Below are positions 53,072-61,315 of a stretch of 64,000 nucleotides of DNA, in pieces (position 1 is the stretch's first letter; each line of letters begins with the position of its first letter). The DNA lies in assembly GCA_002379985.1 (NCBI GenBank), contig DFVG01000029.1, positions 1-64,000 on the forward strand, given 5' to 3'. The notes under the pieces are model-generated. The model worked only from the letters and a program-made list of their open reading frames with translations, had not been told where the DNA came from and ran no database searches. The translations under genes and the position numbers were made by a program. The DNA is from Flavobacteriaceae bacterium UBA4166. GTDB lineage: Bacteria > Bacteroidota > Bacteroidia > Flavobacteriales > Flavobacteriaceae.

Positions 53072-53725
53072 TTAGTCCTTGTACTTCCATCTGAATCCGG
53101 AAGCACTTTTGTATACATTTCTACAGCATTTGGCAATACTGGATTTGTTTGCACCAGTAATACGGGATGCTTTTGCAACGGACTTGTACTCTGCAATGAC
53201 ATTGCCTTCCATATCCATCTGAATTACTTCTTTCCTTCTGGCATCAGAGGTAGGGACAAAAGGTTCCGTGTACTCATAGCTTCAGTAGAAACCTCTATAT
53301 AGGTTGTTTATATTCAAACACGCCTTAGATATTGCCTTTCTATCTGCACCAACTGCACTAGCTGCACTTTCTAGGCAATCAAAAGATCCTGTAAGAGTTC
53401 CGTCATCAATGCTATATTGATAGACCGTTTTCTTAAATCCACCACCTGAATCCGAGTTATAACCGTTTTTAAAGGAATCATACTGCTCGATATACTTCTT
53501 TTCCATCTGTGCAAGCTCATCATTGGAGGAGGCAGTATCTATCTGTTCCCAAGTAAATAACTCAGGTCCATAGGTGGCAATCTCCTGATGGAAATAATGT
53601 CCAAGTCCATCTCTTGCTTTTTGTTGGTGGTCTTTCTTCCTTATCTCAACCGAGTTTACTGTCGAGCCAATATAAACTCGACCGTTCTCGGTGTTTTGTG
53701 CTTTATATACTATAAATCCTTTCAT
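53072..53725 (-). pseudogene. GIY-YIG endonuclease with two NUMOD1 domains, interrupted by an in-frame TGA
   Basis: The frame from the ATG at 53725 encodes a GIY-YIG nuclease (FIVYKAQNTENGRVYIGSTVN; Arg and Glu in the expected spacing) and a first NUMOD1 DNA-binding repeat. It stops with TGA at 53284-53282, right after NNLYRGFY. Reading on in the same frame gives a second NUMOD1 (MDMEGNVIAEYK..., then TGANKSSIAKCCRNVYKSASGFRWKYKD) ending with TAA at 53072. Total 654 bp, 218 codons. The TGA sits where a conserved Trp of the NUMOD1 end is expected (compare GFRWKY). A TGG to TGA nonsense mutation is the simplest explanation. Confidence 0.75.
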
Positions 53726-53826
53726 TTTTTTCTTTTCATTTTTTTAATTTTTCTTTTAGGGAAACCGTCTGTGAGATCCCTGAATACAAGGGCTTACAAT
53801 TGGAATGACCAAGTCGAAATTGGTCA

Positions 53827-55110
53827 TTAACTATTTTCAATTAAAATTTTAGAGGTTCTACGACTGTATTCACCGTCTAACCATTTGTATAAAAGAGTAC
53901 GCATCCTATAAGAGGGGATGAACAGGTTCATTTCCTTTCCATCCCTGATGCAACCTCTCCAAACCCATTGAATAAGTTCTGAAACCGCCCACAAATCTTC
54001 ATCAAGAACAATCCCTTTTTCTTTAAAAAAATTGATTTGCTGTGGTTTAAAAAATCTATTTCCTAGATATGCCATGGATTTCTTATGCCTATAATCATTG
54101 GATGCTCTAGCATTAATTGGTATGAATCCTTTTGAATAACCGCCTCCAGATAACTTTGTTCTAGACTCCTTAAAAGTTGTGAAAGCATTCTCTCTAGACT
54201 TAGTTTTAAAAACCCTCTTGAAAACATTAGAAGTAGTATCTTCAATCTTCTTCGCATTTCTCTTGCTTAGGTTGCCAATCCATGTTTTACTGAATGAATT
54301 GCTGCCAACGATTTCATTTGACCTTCCCTCGTAGATGGCTAATATTGCTTTTATATTGAGAAGTTCTATTTTATCATCATTTGCTATGATTTTATACTCA
54401 ACATCGTGCATCTTAAAATATGCCGACATCAGACTACCATTGAAAAGATAAGTCAATATTTGTACTTCTTTAAATTCTTTGAAAATCTCTATTGGGAAGA
54501 CCCAAACAAAGAAATATTTGTCTAAAAAATAAACAGAACTTTTACCACAAAGTTTCTTTATATCCCTAAATGCCGGATCATTGTATTCATCATTAATAAA
54601 ACTGACCTCATTAGTAATATTGTCAATTATAATTAAATCTTGTTCTTGCAATATGCCAATGTCTATAGCCCCAATTTTATAGATGTCCATAGGTGAAATG
54701 ACCTCATCAAGTATCAGCACATAATCCTTAAAAAGTTTGAAGTCTGACCTATTAAGATTCTTAAATAGTGAGTGGGTCGTAATAATGTTTTTGCCTTGAG
54801 CAGCCATTTTTAAAAACTGAGCTCTCTTGTTGAGATACTTGTAGTTTTTTGATGCGTTTAGGTCAATATTTCCACAATCGTCGACCAAATGGTCCTCGGA
54901 TTCATATTTGCCTGCACCATCTTCACTTGGGGACAACGGACTAAAAATTCTATCGTCATTTAAGGCATTTTTAACCCTGCTTATTTCATCAAGAAAAGGT
55001 GTTATATATATAAAGGGTCTATCTTCCTTTAAGTACATCTTCATCCTCTCTATTGCATCATGGGTCTTACCACTACCCATAATTGCATCATAAATTTTGA
55101 TTTTACTCAT
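53827..55110 (-). CDS. SF2 helicase-like P-loop protein
   Basis: 427 residues. Walker A DAIMGSGKTHDAI (~7-19), motif Ia-like FIYITPFLDEISRV and motif II VLILDEVISPMD (DEV variant of DEAD) are visible. The C-terminal IQWVWRGCIRDGKEMNLFIPSYRMRTLL corresponds to the motif VI-like part of phage DEAD helicases. Middle motifs are weak, so the enzyme may be divergent. It probably serves element replication or recombination. Confidence 0.65.
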   Translation of the reverse strand: MSKIKIYDAIMGSGKTHDAIERMKMYLKEDRPFIYITPFLDEISRVKNALNDDRIFSPLSPSEDGAGKYESEDHLVDDCGNIDLNASKNYKYLNKRAQFLKMAAQGKNIITTHSLFKNLNRSDFKLFKDYVLILDEVISPMDIYKIGAIDIGILQEQDLIIIDNITNEVSFINDEYNDPAFRDIKKLCGKSSVYFLDKYFFVWVFPIEIFKEFKEVQILTYLFNGSLMSAYFKMHDVEYKIIANDDKIELLNIKAILAIYEGRSNEIVGSNSFSKTWIGNLSKRNAKKIEDTTSNVFKRVFKTKSRENAFTTFKESRTKLSGGGYSKGFIPINARASNDYRHKKSMAYLGNRFFKPQQINFFKEKGIVLDEDLWAVSELIQWVWRGCIRDGKEMNLFIPSYRMRTLLYKWLDGEYSRRTSKILIENS

Positions 55111-55424
55111 TGTTTAAATTTTCTAGTTCTATCCGTCTTTAGAAAATTTAAAGGACAATAAAAAAGTAAATCAGTTATGGTCTTTCAGGAAAGTTGGTAG
55201 TTGAGATTCTTGTATAATTCAATTTGCATCAACATAACTGTTTAATATACAAAAAATATTTGACATTTCCAAATTTTTTAATGCTTATTTTATAACAAAC
55301 CAAATTACACTATGTATTCAATGATGTTTTATTAAAAGTTAATATTCAAGCTCTAAATTTAATATTAATAAAAATTCAAGAAAGATTATTAGGGCTAGAT
55401 TTTATCTAACCCTTTTCAGCTTAC
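55111..55424. other. AT-rich intergenic region with a terminator-like hairpin
   Basis: A 314-base gap. The minus-strand hairpin AGGG-TTAGAT/ATCTAGCCCT (55391-55412, one mismatch/GU) sits downstream of the 85-residue gene and may end its transcript. The rest is AT-rich with no gene I can see. It may contain the promoter of the helicase-like gene. Confidence 0.4.
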
Positions 55425-55682
55425 TTACAGTGGCCAAATATCAAAGTGGTAGTAAAAATAAGCCTGACCCTCAATCACATATACAGTAGTCAGTCGCATT
55501 GTCACTTTTATTTCATCCACTTCAACAATTTCACTCTTATTGATCCGGCCCACATTCCCTTTTGCTATCACCTTGAAAGGACAAGTCAAGACAACAAGCT
55601 TATTCTCCCAATCAACAATATATAGTTCCTTTGGATGGCTGTACTTTAGAATATCAGCCAATTGTTGTTTATTCATTTTCAA
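55425..55682 (-). CDS. Hypothetical 85-residue protein
   Basis: 85 residues from the ATG at 55682 (or 83 from the next Met at 55676). Predicted small beta-rich domain: ELYIVDWENKLVVLTCPFKVIAKGNVGRINKSEIVEVDEIKVTMRLTTVYVIEGQAYFYYHF. No recognised family. Compatible codon use and its position between element genes support it as real. Confidence 0.5.
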   Translation of the reverse strand: MKMNKQQLADILKYSHPKELYIVDWENKLVVLTCPFKVIAKGNVGRINKSEIVEVDEIKVTMRLTTVYVIEGQAYFYYHFDIWPL

Positions 55683-55716
55683 TAAATTTTATTTGGAAAC
55701 ACCCTAAATAGCTATA

Positions 55717-56700
55717 TTATATTGATGGTAATAACCAGTTGGGGGTACTGTTTAACATAGAGTTAGCCAGATTATTCATCAATGCGTATACATTTACATT
55801 CCGCTCAAGGTTATTATCTATATAACTAGATTTGTTTGCTTCTGTAAATAAGTTATAGAGGTTCCAAAAACTTATAGACCCATTATCACCACATTTAAAG
55901 TTGTCGCAGCTGTAATAATCTTTGACAACTTTTGACAATTGACTTTCATTCAAGGTTATAGGAAAGTCAAAATTTTGCTGTGATTTGGATTGGGAAAGGT
56001 ACATTTTGAGTTTTCCTATCAAATGAGCAAACTCATTCTCGGACAACACATATTCATTCATTTCTTCCATTACTTCTATATGTCTATCCATATTGTAAGT
56101 GGACACCAACTCCGCAATTTTATCTTCCAGGTCCATAACAGAACCAACCCTAATATCATTCAACAATCCGTCCGTGCTTATACAAAGATTGGTACACACC
56201 ATATTCTTGAATCCAATAAAAACCTTAAATTTTTCCAAACTTTTTGTGCTATAAAGATTCTCTTGATTATAAGCCCTAACACCCCCTAAAGTAAGACAAA
56301 GTCTATTGCCGCTAATTTCTTTGGTTACCGTCTTTATCTCCATTAGAAATGCACACCTTTCGTAATAGATGGTCTTTTCACTTTCCAATAGTTCCTTTGC
56401 CGGTTTCCCAATAGCATCAGGTGTTCTGCCCTTTACTATATGACTAACCCTTACTTCAGGAGTATTTATATTACTCTCTGGAAAAAGCTTCTTTACTAGT
56501 TCACTTGTTTTTTGAATAAACTCGTAATGACTTATGGTAGTTTCATTATCCTTTGAAAAAACTGGAATTATACATTTTTCCTTTAGATGCTCAAGGGAAA
56601 CTAATTCAGTATTTGCTTCTATAAAAGAACTACCATTGTTGACAATTTCTGTTTCTTGGTGAATCATATTCAAGGGTTTATTATTTGCTATTAGTTCCAT
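55717..56700 (-). CDS. DUF3871 family protein
   Basis: 327 residues matching DUF3871 of Bacteroidetes mobile elements: HYEFIQKTSELVKKLFPES, VRVSHIVKGRTPDAIGKPAKELLESEKTIYYERCAFLMEI, LCLTLGGVRAYNQENLYSTKSLEKFKVFIGFKNMVCTNLCISTDG. The family's role is unknown; it is found near replication and recombination genes. It overlaps the downstream-in-genome ATPase gene by 20 bases, so the two are coexpressed. Confidence 0.85.
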   Translation of the reverse strand: MELIANNKPLNMIHQETEIVNNGSSFIEANTELVSLEHLKEKCIIPVFSKDNETTISHYEFIQKTSELVKKLFPESNINTPEVRVSHIVKGRTPDAIGKPAKELLESEKTIYYERCAFLMEIKTVTKEISGNRLCLTLGGVRAYNQENLYSTKSLEKFKVFIGFKNMVCTNLCISTDGLLNDIRVGSVMDLEDKIAELVSTYNMDRHIEVMEEMNEYVLSENEFAHLIGKLKMYLSQSKSQQNFDFPITLNESQLSKVVKDYYSCDNFKCGDNGSISFWNLYNLFTEANKSSYIDNNLERNVNVYALMNNLANSMLNSTPNWLLPSI

Positions 56701-57574
56701 TTGCTTCAGTATTTTGATTGTTTATAATTTTATCTTCATTAATGACCTGCTTGGATATTCCATCCAATTCGGCTTTTCTTAGCATTATTAATGGGTGAAT
56801 TTGCTCTTGGATGCTCGCGTATTTTGAATATATATGCTTCAGCCCATCTAAGGTAGTAGCTTCATTGATCTCCAACTTTGCTTCTTCAATGGACACTCCT
56901 TCATTGCACCAAGCAATGAGTTTTTTGCCTGTTGCCTTATTGATTACAAACTCTGGTTTATCCATAAAAAGACCTGTACGGTCTTTAGATGCTTTAGCCA
57001 GGTGTTTATCGTTGATAAGTTCGAAGTTGACTGACAACTCGTACTCAAACCCTTCTCTTGTAATCTCCTTAAATCCCAGCTTTGTGACCTTCGCACGCCC
57101 GTTTATATCAGTATCCATAGTGTAATCTACCTTTCTACGTACCGTTGTGATTATATGACATGGAGATTTTAAGATAGCATCGATAAATCCTTGATGTCTT
57201 GGACTGACTTTAGCCCAATCCTGAAAACGTCCTCCTAGTTTTTCATGAATATTCAAACAGCCCCCTTCACCTGACCATTCGTGGGTAATACTATCTATGA
57301 TGATCACCTCCATATTGCTATTTTCACAGGTTCTAATGGCTTCTGTGTATCTTTCTGGAGAATAGGGTTCACATAATGAAAGAACATTGAAACTCCCTAA
57401 ATGGGCGTACAAATTTGCGCTACTATTTTCAGTATCGATCACAGCTATTTTTGACCAGTCATTGGTAATTCCAAAAGCTAGCAATAAGGCACTATAGCTT
57501 TTACCGAATCCTGATGCTCCGCTAAGACCCAACCTTAACTTTACTTGAGCCCTTTGGGCTTTATTTAATTTCAT
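56681..57574 (-). CDS. Sak4-like/AAA phage-type ATPase
   Basis: 297 residues. Walker A GASGFGKSYSALLLAF (~20-35), an acidic strand IAVIDTENSS and Walker B-like MEVIIIDSITHEW are of the RecA-like Sak4/AAA_24 family, used in single-strand annealing recombination. The next gene (DUF3871) overlaps it, and a putative ssDNA-binding-sized protein follows upstream at 57672. It probably forms the element's recombination module. Confidence 0.75.
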   Translation of the reverse strand: MKLNKAQRAQVKLRLGLSGASGFGKSYSALLLAFGITNDWSKIAVIDTENSSANLYAHLGSFNVLSLCEPYSPERYTEAIRTCENSNMEVIIIDSITHEWSGEGGCLNIHEKLGGRFQDWAKVSPRHQGFIDAILKSPCHIITTVRRKVDYTMDTDINGRAKVTKLGFKEITREGFEYELSVNFELINDKHLAKASKDRTGLFMDKPEFVINKATGKKLIAWCNEGVSIEEAKLEINEATTLDGLKHIYSKYASIQEQIHPLIMLRKAELDGISKQVINEDKIINNQNTEANGTNSK

Positions 57575-57671
57575 ATAATTGGTTTTTAATGTTAAAGTTA
57601 TTTAGACAAGACAGTTTAAGGCATAAAATAGGAGCCTATTTAGGCTCCTATTACCAAAATGCTTATGAGTT

Positions 57672-58067
57672 TTAAATAACCTCTTTCTCTTCAACAAGCT
57701 GTTCTTTAATACCCTCTAAAGAAATTCCTAATGATTCAATATCGAATCTTCCATTTCCTAAGTGCTCCTGGGCAACACCCTTTGAAACCCCATTAATAGT
57801 GATTTCTATTGGTATAATTTTACCTTCAGCATAACGTTGTGGGTTGTCCTGAAATCTTGTATCCCACACTATCGCAGAACCTCTTTGTGAAGCCCTTCCA
57901 TTAACATCTAGAAGTTCAACATCAACCCAGTGATAGGGTGTCATTTTTTCGTTCTTGAGATGCATTGGATTTGAATCACTAGTTAAACCGTTCACTAACC
58001 TAGCATCCAATACCACTTTCTTTATGATGTTTCCATCATATTTGTTTTCAATAATTTTCATAATCAA
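57672..58067 (-). CDS. Hypothetical 131-residue protein of the recombination module
   Basis: 131 residues, beta-rich (KVVLDARLVNGLTSDSNPMHLKNEKMTPYHWVDVELLD...PIEITINGVSKGVAQEHLGNGRFDIE). The length and strand content are compatible with an OB-fold, but no motif proves it. Position just upstream of the Sak4-like gene suggests a single-strand DNA-binding partner; this is an inference. Confidence 0.5.
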   Translation of the reverse strand: MIMKIIENKYDGNIIKKVVLDARLVNGLTSDSNPMHLKNEKMTPYHWVDVELLDVNGRASQRGSAIVWDTRFQDNPQRYAEGKIIPIEITINGVSKGVAQEHLGNGRFDIESLGISLEGIKEQLVEEKEVI

Positions 58068-58093
58068 AAAATTTTAAGATTAATAATGTTTTA

Positions 58094-58197
58094 GGGGGGG
58101 TACCCCCAAAACCCAAAAAGAGTGGGGGGTGATAGTTAGATTATCACGCTCTCACGATAATCCTAAACTTTTTATATAAAGTGGGGGGGGGGTACCC
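58094..58197. other. Non-coding stretch with long G tracts and KpnI-like palindromes
   Basis: Two G runs, G7 at 58094-58100 and G10 at 58183-58192, each followed by TACCC; the first forms GGGGGTACCCCC (58096-58107). Between them lies a hairpin with stem GATTATC/GATAATC around 58134-58162. The block is unusual in a 65% A+T element and lies upstream of the gene starting at 58067. The runs could be slippage sites; no ORF spans them. Confidence 0.5.
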
Positions 58198-58258
58198 TAA
58201 ACTGAAGGAAAAAGTCGACTTTTAAACAAAGTCTCAGAAATTTGTCAAAAAAAATTTT

Positions 58259-58597
58259 TTAGTCCCAAAGGAGACGACCCAATTCGAATCGCAAATTCAT
58301 GCATTCACAACTAGAGCAGAAATAAGTGCCATTTGTGAGTTCATAACCAAAACTACGAGTGACTGTTTTACTACCCTTCTCTCCTATCAAAATGGAATTG
58401 TTATAGGGAATAACATCATTAATATGACACTCCGGACAGGTTAATTTCTTGTCCCAAAGATTTACCTGAACCAATTCTAGACAACTAGGACAATAAGCAG
58501 GGAAATAGTTGATCTTCTGAAAATTTAACTTTCCTCCGCCAATCAGTATTGTTTTATTAACACCGCAAATACATATAGCTAGTACTTGTGAACCCAT
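58259..58597 (-). CDS. Zinc-ribbon-like protein
   Basis: 112 residues. Four Cys-pair sites: AICICG, PAYCPSCLEL, LTCPECH and YFCSSCECMN give at least two CxxC zinc-binding knuckles. It resembles a small zinc-ribbon protein; partners are unknown. The upstream gene starts 7 bases away (58605 stop), so the two may share a transcript. Confidence 0.6.
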   Translation of the reverse strand: MGSQVLAICICGVNKTILIGGGKLNFQKINYFPAYCPSCLELVQVNLWDKKLTCPECHINDVIPYNNSILIGEKGSKTVTRSFGYELTNGTYFCSSCECMNLRFELGRLLWD

Positions 58598-58604
58598 ACA
58601 ATCC

Positions 58605-59204
58605 CTACGTTAAAATAGATAAAAACCCAAATATACTCGATGAAAAAATCAAGGATATGAAAATAAAGGTAAGCAAACAGCCTTTATCATTTTGTTGCTG
58701 CATTTCTAAACTTTGATGAAAGAAATCTTCACTAGATTTTAAGAATCGTTCTACTTTTGCTTTACCCCTCTCTTCCGGTGGTAGTCTATTGATTCGCTCA
58801 TCTTCAAGCTTACGTTCAATAGTTCTTCTATACTCTTTTTCAGCTTCAACATCCTTTTTCTTAATTGATCCTCGTTTCATCACAACATATTCCACCTTAT
58901 TAAAATGTGTAAGTGCAATATCTAAAATGCATTTTTGCCACTCAATTATTGAGAAATTAGTTTTGACACTTTTAGAATTGGTTTCACAAATAGTTTTAAA
59001 TCCAACCATAGTAACAATTGTAAAATACACACCTCCATCTTTTGAAAGGTTTAACTCGTAGAAGTCAAATCCCTTATAAAAATTTGCAAGAGGTATTTGT
59101 AGGGCAAATTTCTTTTTACTATTTGAAACACATTGTGGGTTTTTATCACTCACAACATACTTAAGCGCTTCGTAGAAATGTGGATAATTATGAATAAGCT
59201 TCAT
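58605..59204 (-). CDS. Hypothetical protein with C-terminal membrane segment
   Basis: About 199 residues from the ATG at 59204 (M-K-L-I-H-N); the frame allows 59213. A soluble part with a conserved-looking PHFYEALKYVVSD and a C-terminal hydrophobic tail LLTFIFISLIFSSSIFGFLSIL (last ~23 residues) suggest a tail-anchored or C-terminally membrane-bound protein. A lysine/glutamate-rich helix (~115-160) precedes it. No family recognised. Confidence 0.55.
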   Translation of the reverse strand: MKLIHNYPHFYEALKYVVSDKNPQCVSNSKKKFALQIPLANFYKGFDFYELNLSKDGGVYFTIVTMVGFKTICETNSKSVKTNFSIIEWQKCILDIALTHFNKVEYVVMKRGSIKKKDVEAEKEYRRTIERKLEDERINRLPPEERGKAKVERFLKSSEDFFHQSLEMQQQNDKGCLLTFIFISLIFSSSIFGFLSILT

Positions 59205-59275
59205 AGATTTCAATTTTATCTGTTAAATATAGTTATTATATATCATAACTCTCTGTATGTGATATTCCTGCATAT

Positions 59276-59295
59276 TGTCATTTCTAATTATGACA
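59276..59295. promoter_or_regulatory. Inverted repeat TGTCAT-N8-ATGACA at the XRE start
   Basis: TGTCAT (59276-59281) and ATGACA (59290-59295) form an inverted repeat whose right arm covers the XRE start codon. It fits an autoregulatory operator, which would also control the neighbouring leftward gene at 59204. Inferred from symmetry and position. Confidence 0.4.
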
Positions 59296-59511
59296 GACGT
59301 AGAGAAAGAGTATTTACATTCCATTGGAAGAAACATAGCCAAGCTTCGTAAAAAGCATGGCTATAGTCAACTAGATGTTTGTGCTAAGATTCAAATGGAA
59401 AAATCTAATCTTTCTAGTATAGAAAATGGCAGGCAAAACTTTACGGCACTTACATTAAAAAGGATTGCAGATGCTATAGATACTGATGTTTCAAAGTTTT
59501 TCATGATTTAA
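59290..59511 (+). CDS. XRE-family HTH regulator
   Basis: 73 residues from the ATG at 59290 (a frame to 59275 exists). Single HTH domain: IGRNIAKLRKKHGYSQLDVCAKIQMEKSNLSSIENGRQNFTALTLKRIADAIDTDVSKFFM. It is typical of element immunity or lysogeny-type regulators. Its 3' end overlaps the convergent integrase gene by 11 bases. Confidence 0.85.
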   Translation: MTDVEKEYLHSIGRNIAKLRKKHGYSQLDVCAKIQMEKSNLSSIENGRQNFTALTLKRIADAIDTDVSKFFMI

Positions 59512-60703
59512 TCCTATCTTCTATTTTTCTCATTTGCTCGCTAACGTTTTCATCTAAAATATGCCCATAATGACTTTGCGTCGTTTGTATTTTTGAATGA
59601 CCCAATAGCTTACTAACAATCTCCATAGGTACATCATTATAAAGCAATACAGTAGTGGCGAAAGTTTTCCTAGCGATGTGATGTGTTAAATGCTTTTTGA
59701 TAGCACATAGAGCTGCTATTTCTTTTAAGTATGCATTAAAGGGCTGGTTATGTATTCTCGGCAATACAAATTCAGAATTTTCATTATCATATTTCTTCAT
59801 AATATTTTCTGCTTTTGACAATAGAGGAATCTTATAAGTTCGTTCTGTCTTGTTTCTATAGATGTGTATCCAAAGCCTATCATCAAATTCTTTGTATATA
59901 TTTTCTTTCTTCAATCCCACCATTTCTTTAAATCCTAATCCAGTATAACAACAGAACACGAACATATCCTTTACCCTTTCCAATCTATCCAATTCAAAAT
60001 GATGATTTTCAATAGTTGAAAGTTCTTCTTTTGTTAAAAAAACCACCTCTTTCTTTACAGTCTTGGGTTTGTACATAAGAAAAGGGTTCTTTTGAATATA
60101 ATCTTCAGCTACAGCGTACTTAACAACCTTTCTAAACCTCTGTATGGCTTTATTCAAAGTGCTTAGTGCGAGTTTTTTCTCTACTTTAAGGAAATACTCG
60201 TATTGATCAATAAAATTGCTCTTGAGCTTCTTAAAATGAATGTCATTCGACTTAAAATTATGCTTTATAAAATCTTGCAAATGTGTACCGGACTCTATAT
60301 ACTTTTGATAGGTTACATTTTTAATTTCAATGCCTATAAGTTTCTTGATTCTATCACTATGGAGCCTATAAACTTCCATCACTCCTATTTCATCCTTGGG
60401 TGTTTCTCCCAGGTACTGCGTATAGATGTCATATACCGTAAATGGAGAACCCTTCACTTGTAGAAATAAAAAAGCCTGATTAAGTTTTTGTCTTATCAGG
60501 CTCAGTTGGGTGTTGATGTATTGTTCATCTGGTTCTGGCGGTTCTACCAGTTGCTGTTTGCTATTCCAGTTTTTGGGATTTACAAATATCCCTGTGGAAA
60601 ATTCCTTACGTCTTTTTAAATAGGTAATTCTGCATCTAACGGGGCATAATCTTCGGGAATTAGTTTTTGACTTATTTATTGTATATAAAATCTTTATCTT
60701 CAT
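59501..60703 (-). CDS. int: Tyrosine recombinase (integrase), ArgI-variant
   Basis: 400 residues: an N-terminal arm-binding part (YTINKSKTNSRRLCPVRCRITYLKRRKEFSTGIFVNPKNW), a SAM-like core-binding domain (~85-215) and a catalytic domain. Active-site residues: HxxR in THHIARKTFA (~345), HS of LGHSKIQTTQ and the Tyr in SHYGHI (~383). The ArgI position, in the box YTGLGFKEM, is Gly where TGLR is usual. Bacteroidetes integrases such as IntDOT also lack ArgI. It catalyses integration into tRNA-Asp; the gene is near attR, as expected. Confidence 0.9.
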   Translation of the reverse strand: MKIKILYTINKSKTNSRRLCPVRCRITYLKRRKEFSTGIFVNPKNWNSKQQLVEPPEPDEQYINTQLSLIRQKLNQAFLFLQVKGSPFTVYDIYTQYLGETPKDEIGVMEVYRLHSDRIKKLIGIEIKNVTYQKYIESGTHLQDFIKHNFKSNDIHFKKLKSNFIDQYEYFLKVEKKLALSTLNKAIQRFRKVVKYAVAEDYIQKNPFLMYKPKTVKKEVVFLTKEELSTIENHHFELDRLERVKDMFVFCCYTGLGFKEMVGLKKENIYKEFDDRLWIHIYRNKTERTYKIPLLSKAENIMKKYDNENSEFVLPRIHNQPFNAYLKEIAALCAIKKHLTHHIARKTFATTVLLYNDVPMEIVSKLLGHSKIQTTQSHYGHILDENVSEQMRKIEDRIKS

Positions 60704-60725
60704 AATTAAATTGATTAATGGTTAA

Positions 60726-61181
60726 ATGGAAATTAAATTTGATGATATTAGACCCGAAACCTTGAAGATGGTTAATGGTGACATGAATCTAGCCCTAACA
60801 TTTGAATATATTCATGCCATAATTGTAGATTCAAAGAAAAGGTCAGCAGGCCTAGAGTATAATGGACTATACTATGTCCCGGATATAATGTATAGATTTG
60901 AAAAAGCTATGCCACATTTCCGTAAAAATCAGATTAAAACTTATTTAAAAGAATTGACTAAAAAAGGCTTAATCATAAAAGAGGATTTCTTTGCTAAAAA
61001 AACCCATGCTCAAAAGACTTATGGATATAGAATTAATAATGCTTTAGTCGACTGGGAATTCAAGTTTATTGAATTAGATAAATTAAAGAAGAAGCATATT
61101 AATTCACCAGAAGGCACCAAAATCAGAGAAACTGTCGATAGATTCATTTTCAATATTCGTGAAATCTATGAAAGCAAATAA
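60726..61181 (+). CDS. Winged-helix protein of the integrated element
   Basis: 151 residues: N-terminal helical (VNGDMNLALTFEYIHAIIV), then YVPDIMYRFEKAMPHFRKNQIKTYLKELTKKGLIIKEDFFAKK of replication-initiator-like wHTH type. The position between integrase and attR is common for such genes. The function is unknown; it could be an excisionase-like or replication-related protein. Confidence 0.55.
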   Translation: MEIKFDDIRPETLKMVNGDMNLALTFEYIHAIIVDSKKRSAGLEYNGLYYVPDIMYRFEKAMPHFRKNQIKTYLKELTKKGLIIKEDFFAKKTHAQKTYGYRINNALVDWEFKFIELDKLKKKHINSPEGTKIRETVDRFIFNIREIYESK

Positions 61182-61282
61182 TTTGGGTCACCTCAGCTAA
61201 TTTAGGGACACCAAGAAGGCACCTTTTCAATAAGATTCCTGCCAAAAAACCTTGTATTCTAGCTGAATCAATGTTTTAAAAC

Positions 61283-61314
61283 AAAAAAAGCCTCTCAATA
61301 CTGAGAGGCTTTTT
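61283..61314 (-). terminator. tRNA-Asp terminator (right copy, element-derived)
   Basis: Perfect 10-bp stem AAGCCTCTCA/TGAGAGGCTT (61288-61297 and 61302-61311), loop ATAC, with A and T runs on either side. It directly follows the tRNA 3' end on the minus strand. Confidence 0.85.
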
Positions 61315-61315
61315 C

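Noticed and set aside
53020..53202. A 60-residue leftward frame near the GIY-YIG gene
   Set aside because: The NUMOD1 coding frame in the same place is a different frame and gives a recognisable domain, so this is a shadow of the broken gene.
53282..53284. TGA in the GIY-YIG gene as recoded Trp (alternative genetic code)
   Set aside because: TGA is used as an ordinary stop by several genes in the window, so a local nonsense mutation is simpler.
59179..59187. TGTGGATAA, an exact match to a DnaA box
   Set aside because: It is a single copy inside a gene; one 9-mer match is expected by chance and no cluster is nearby.
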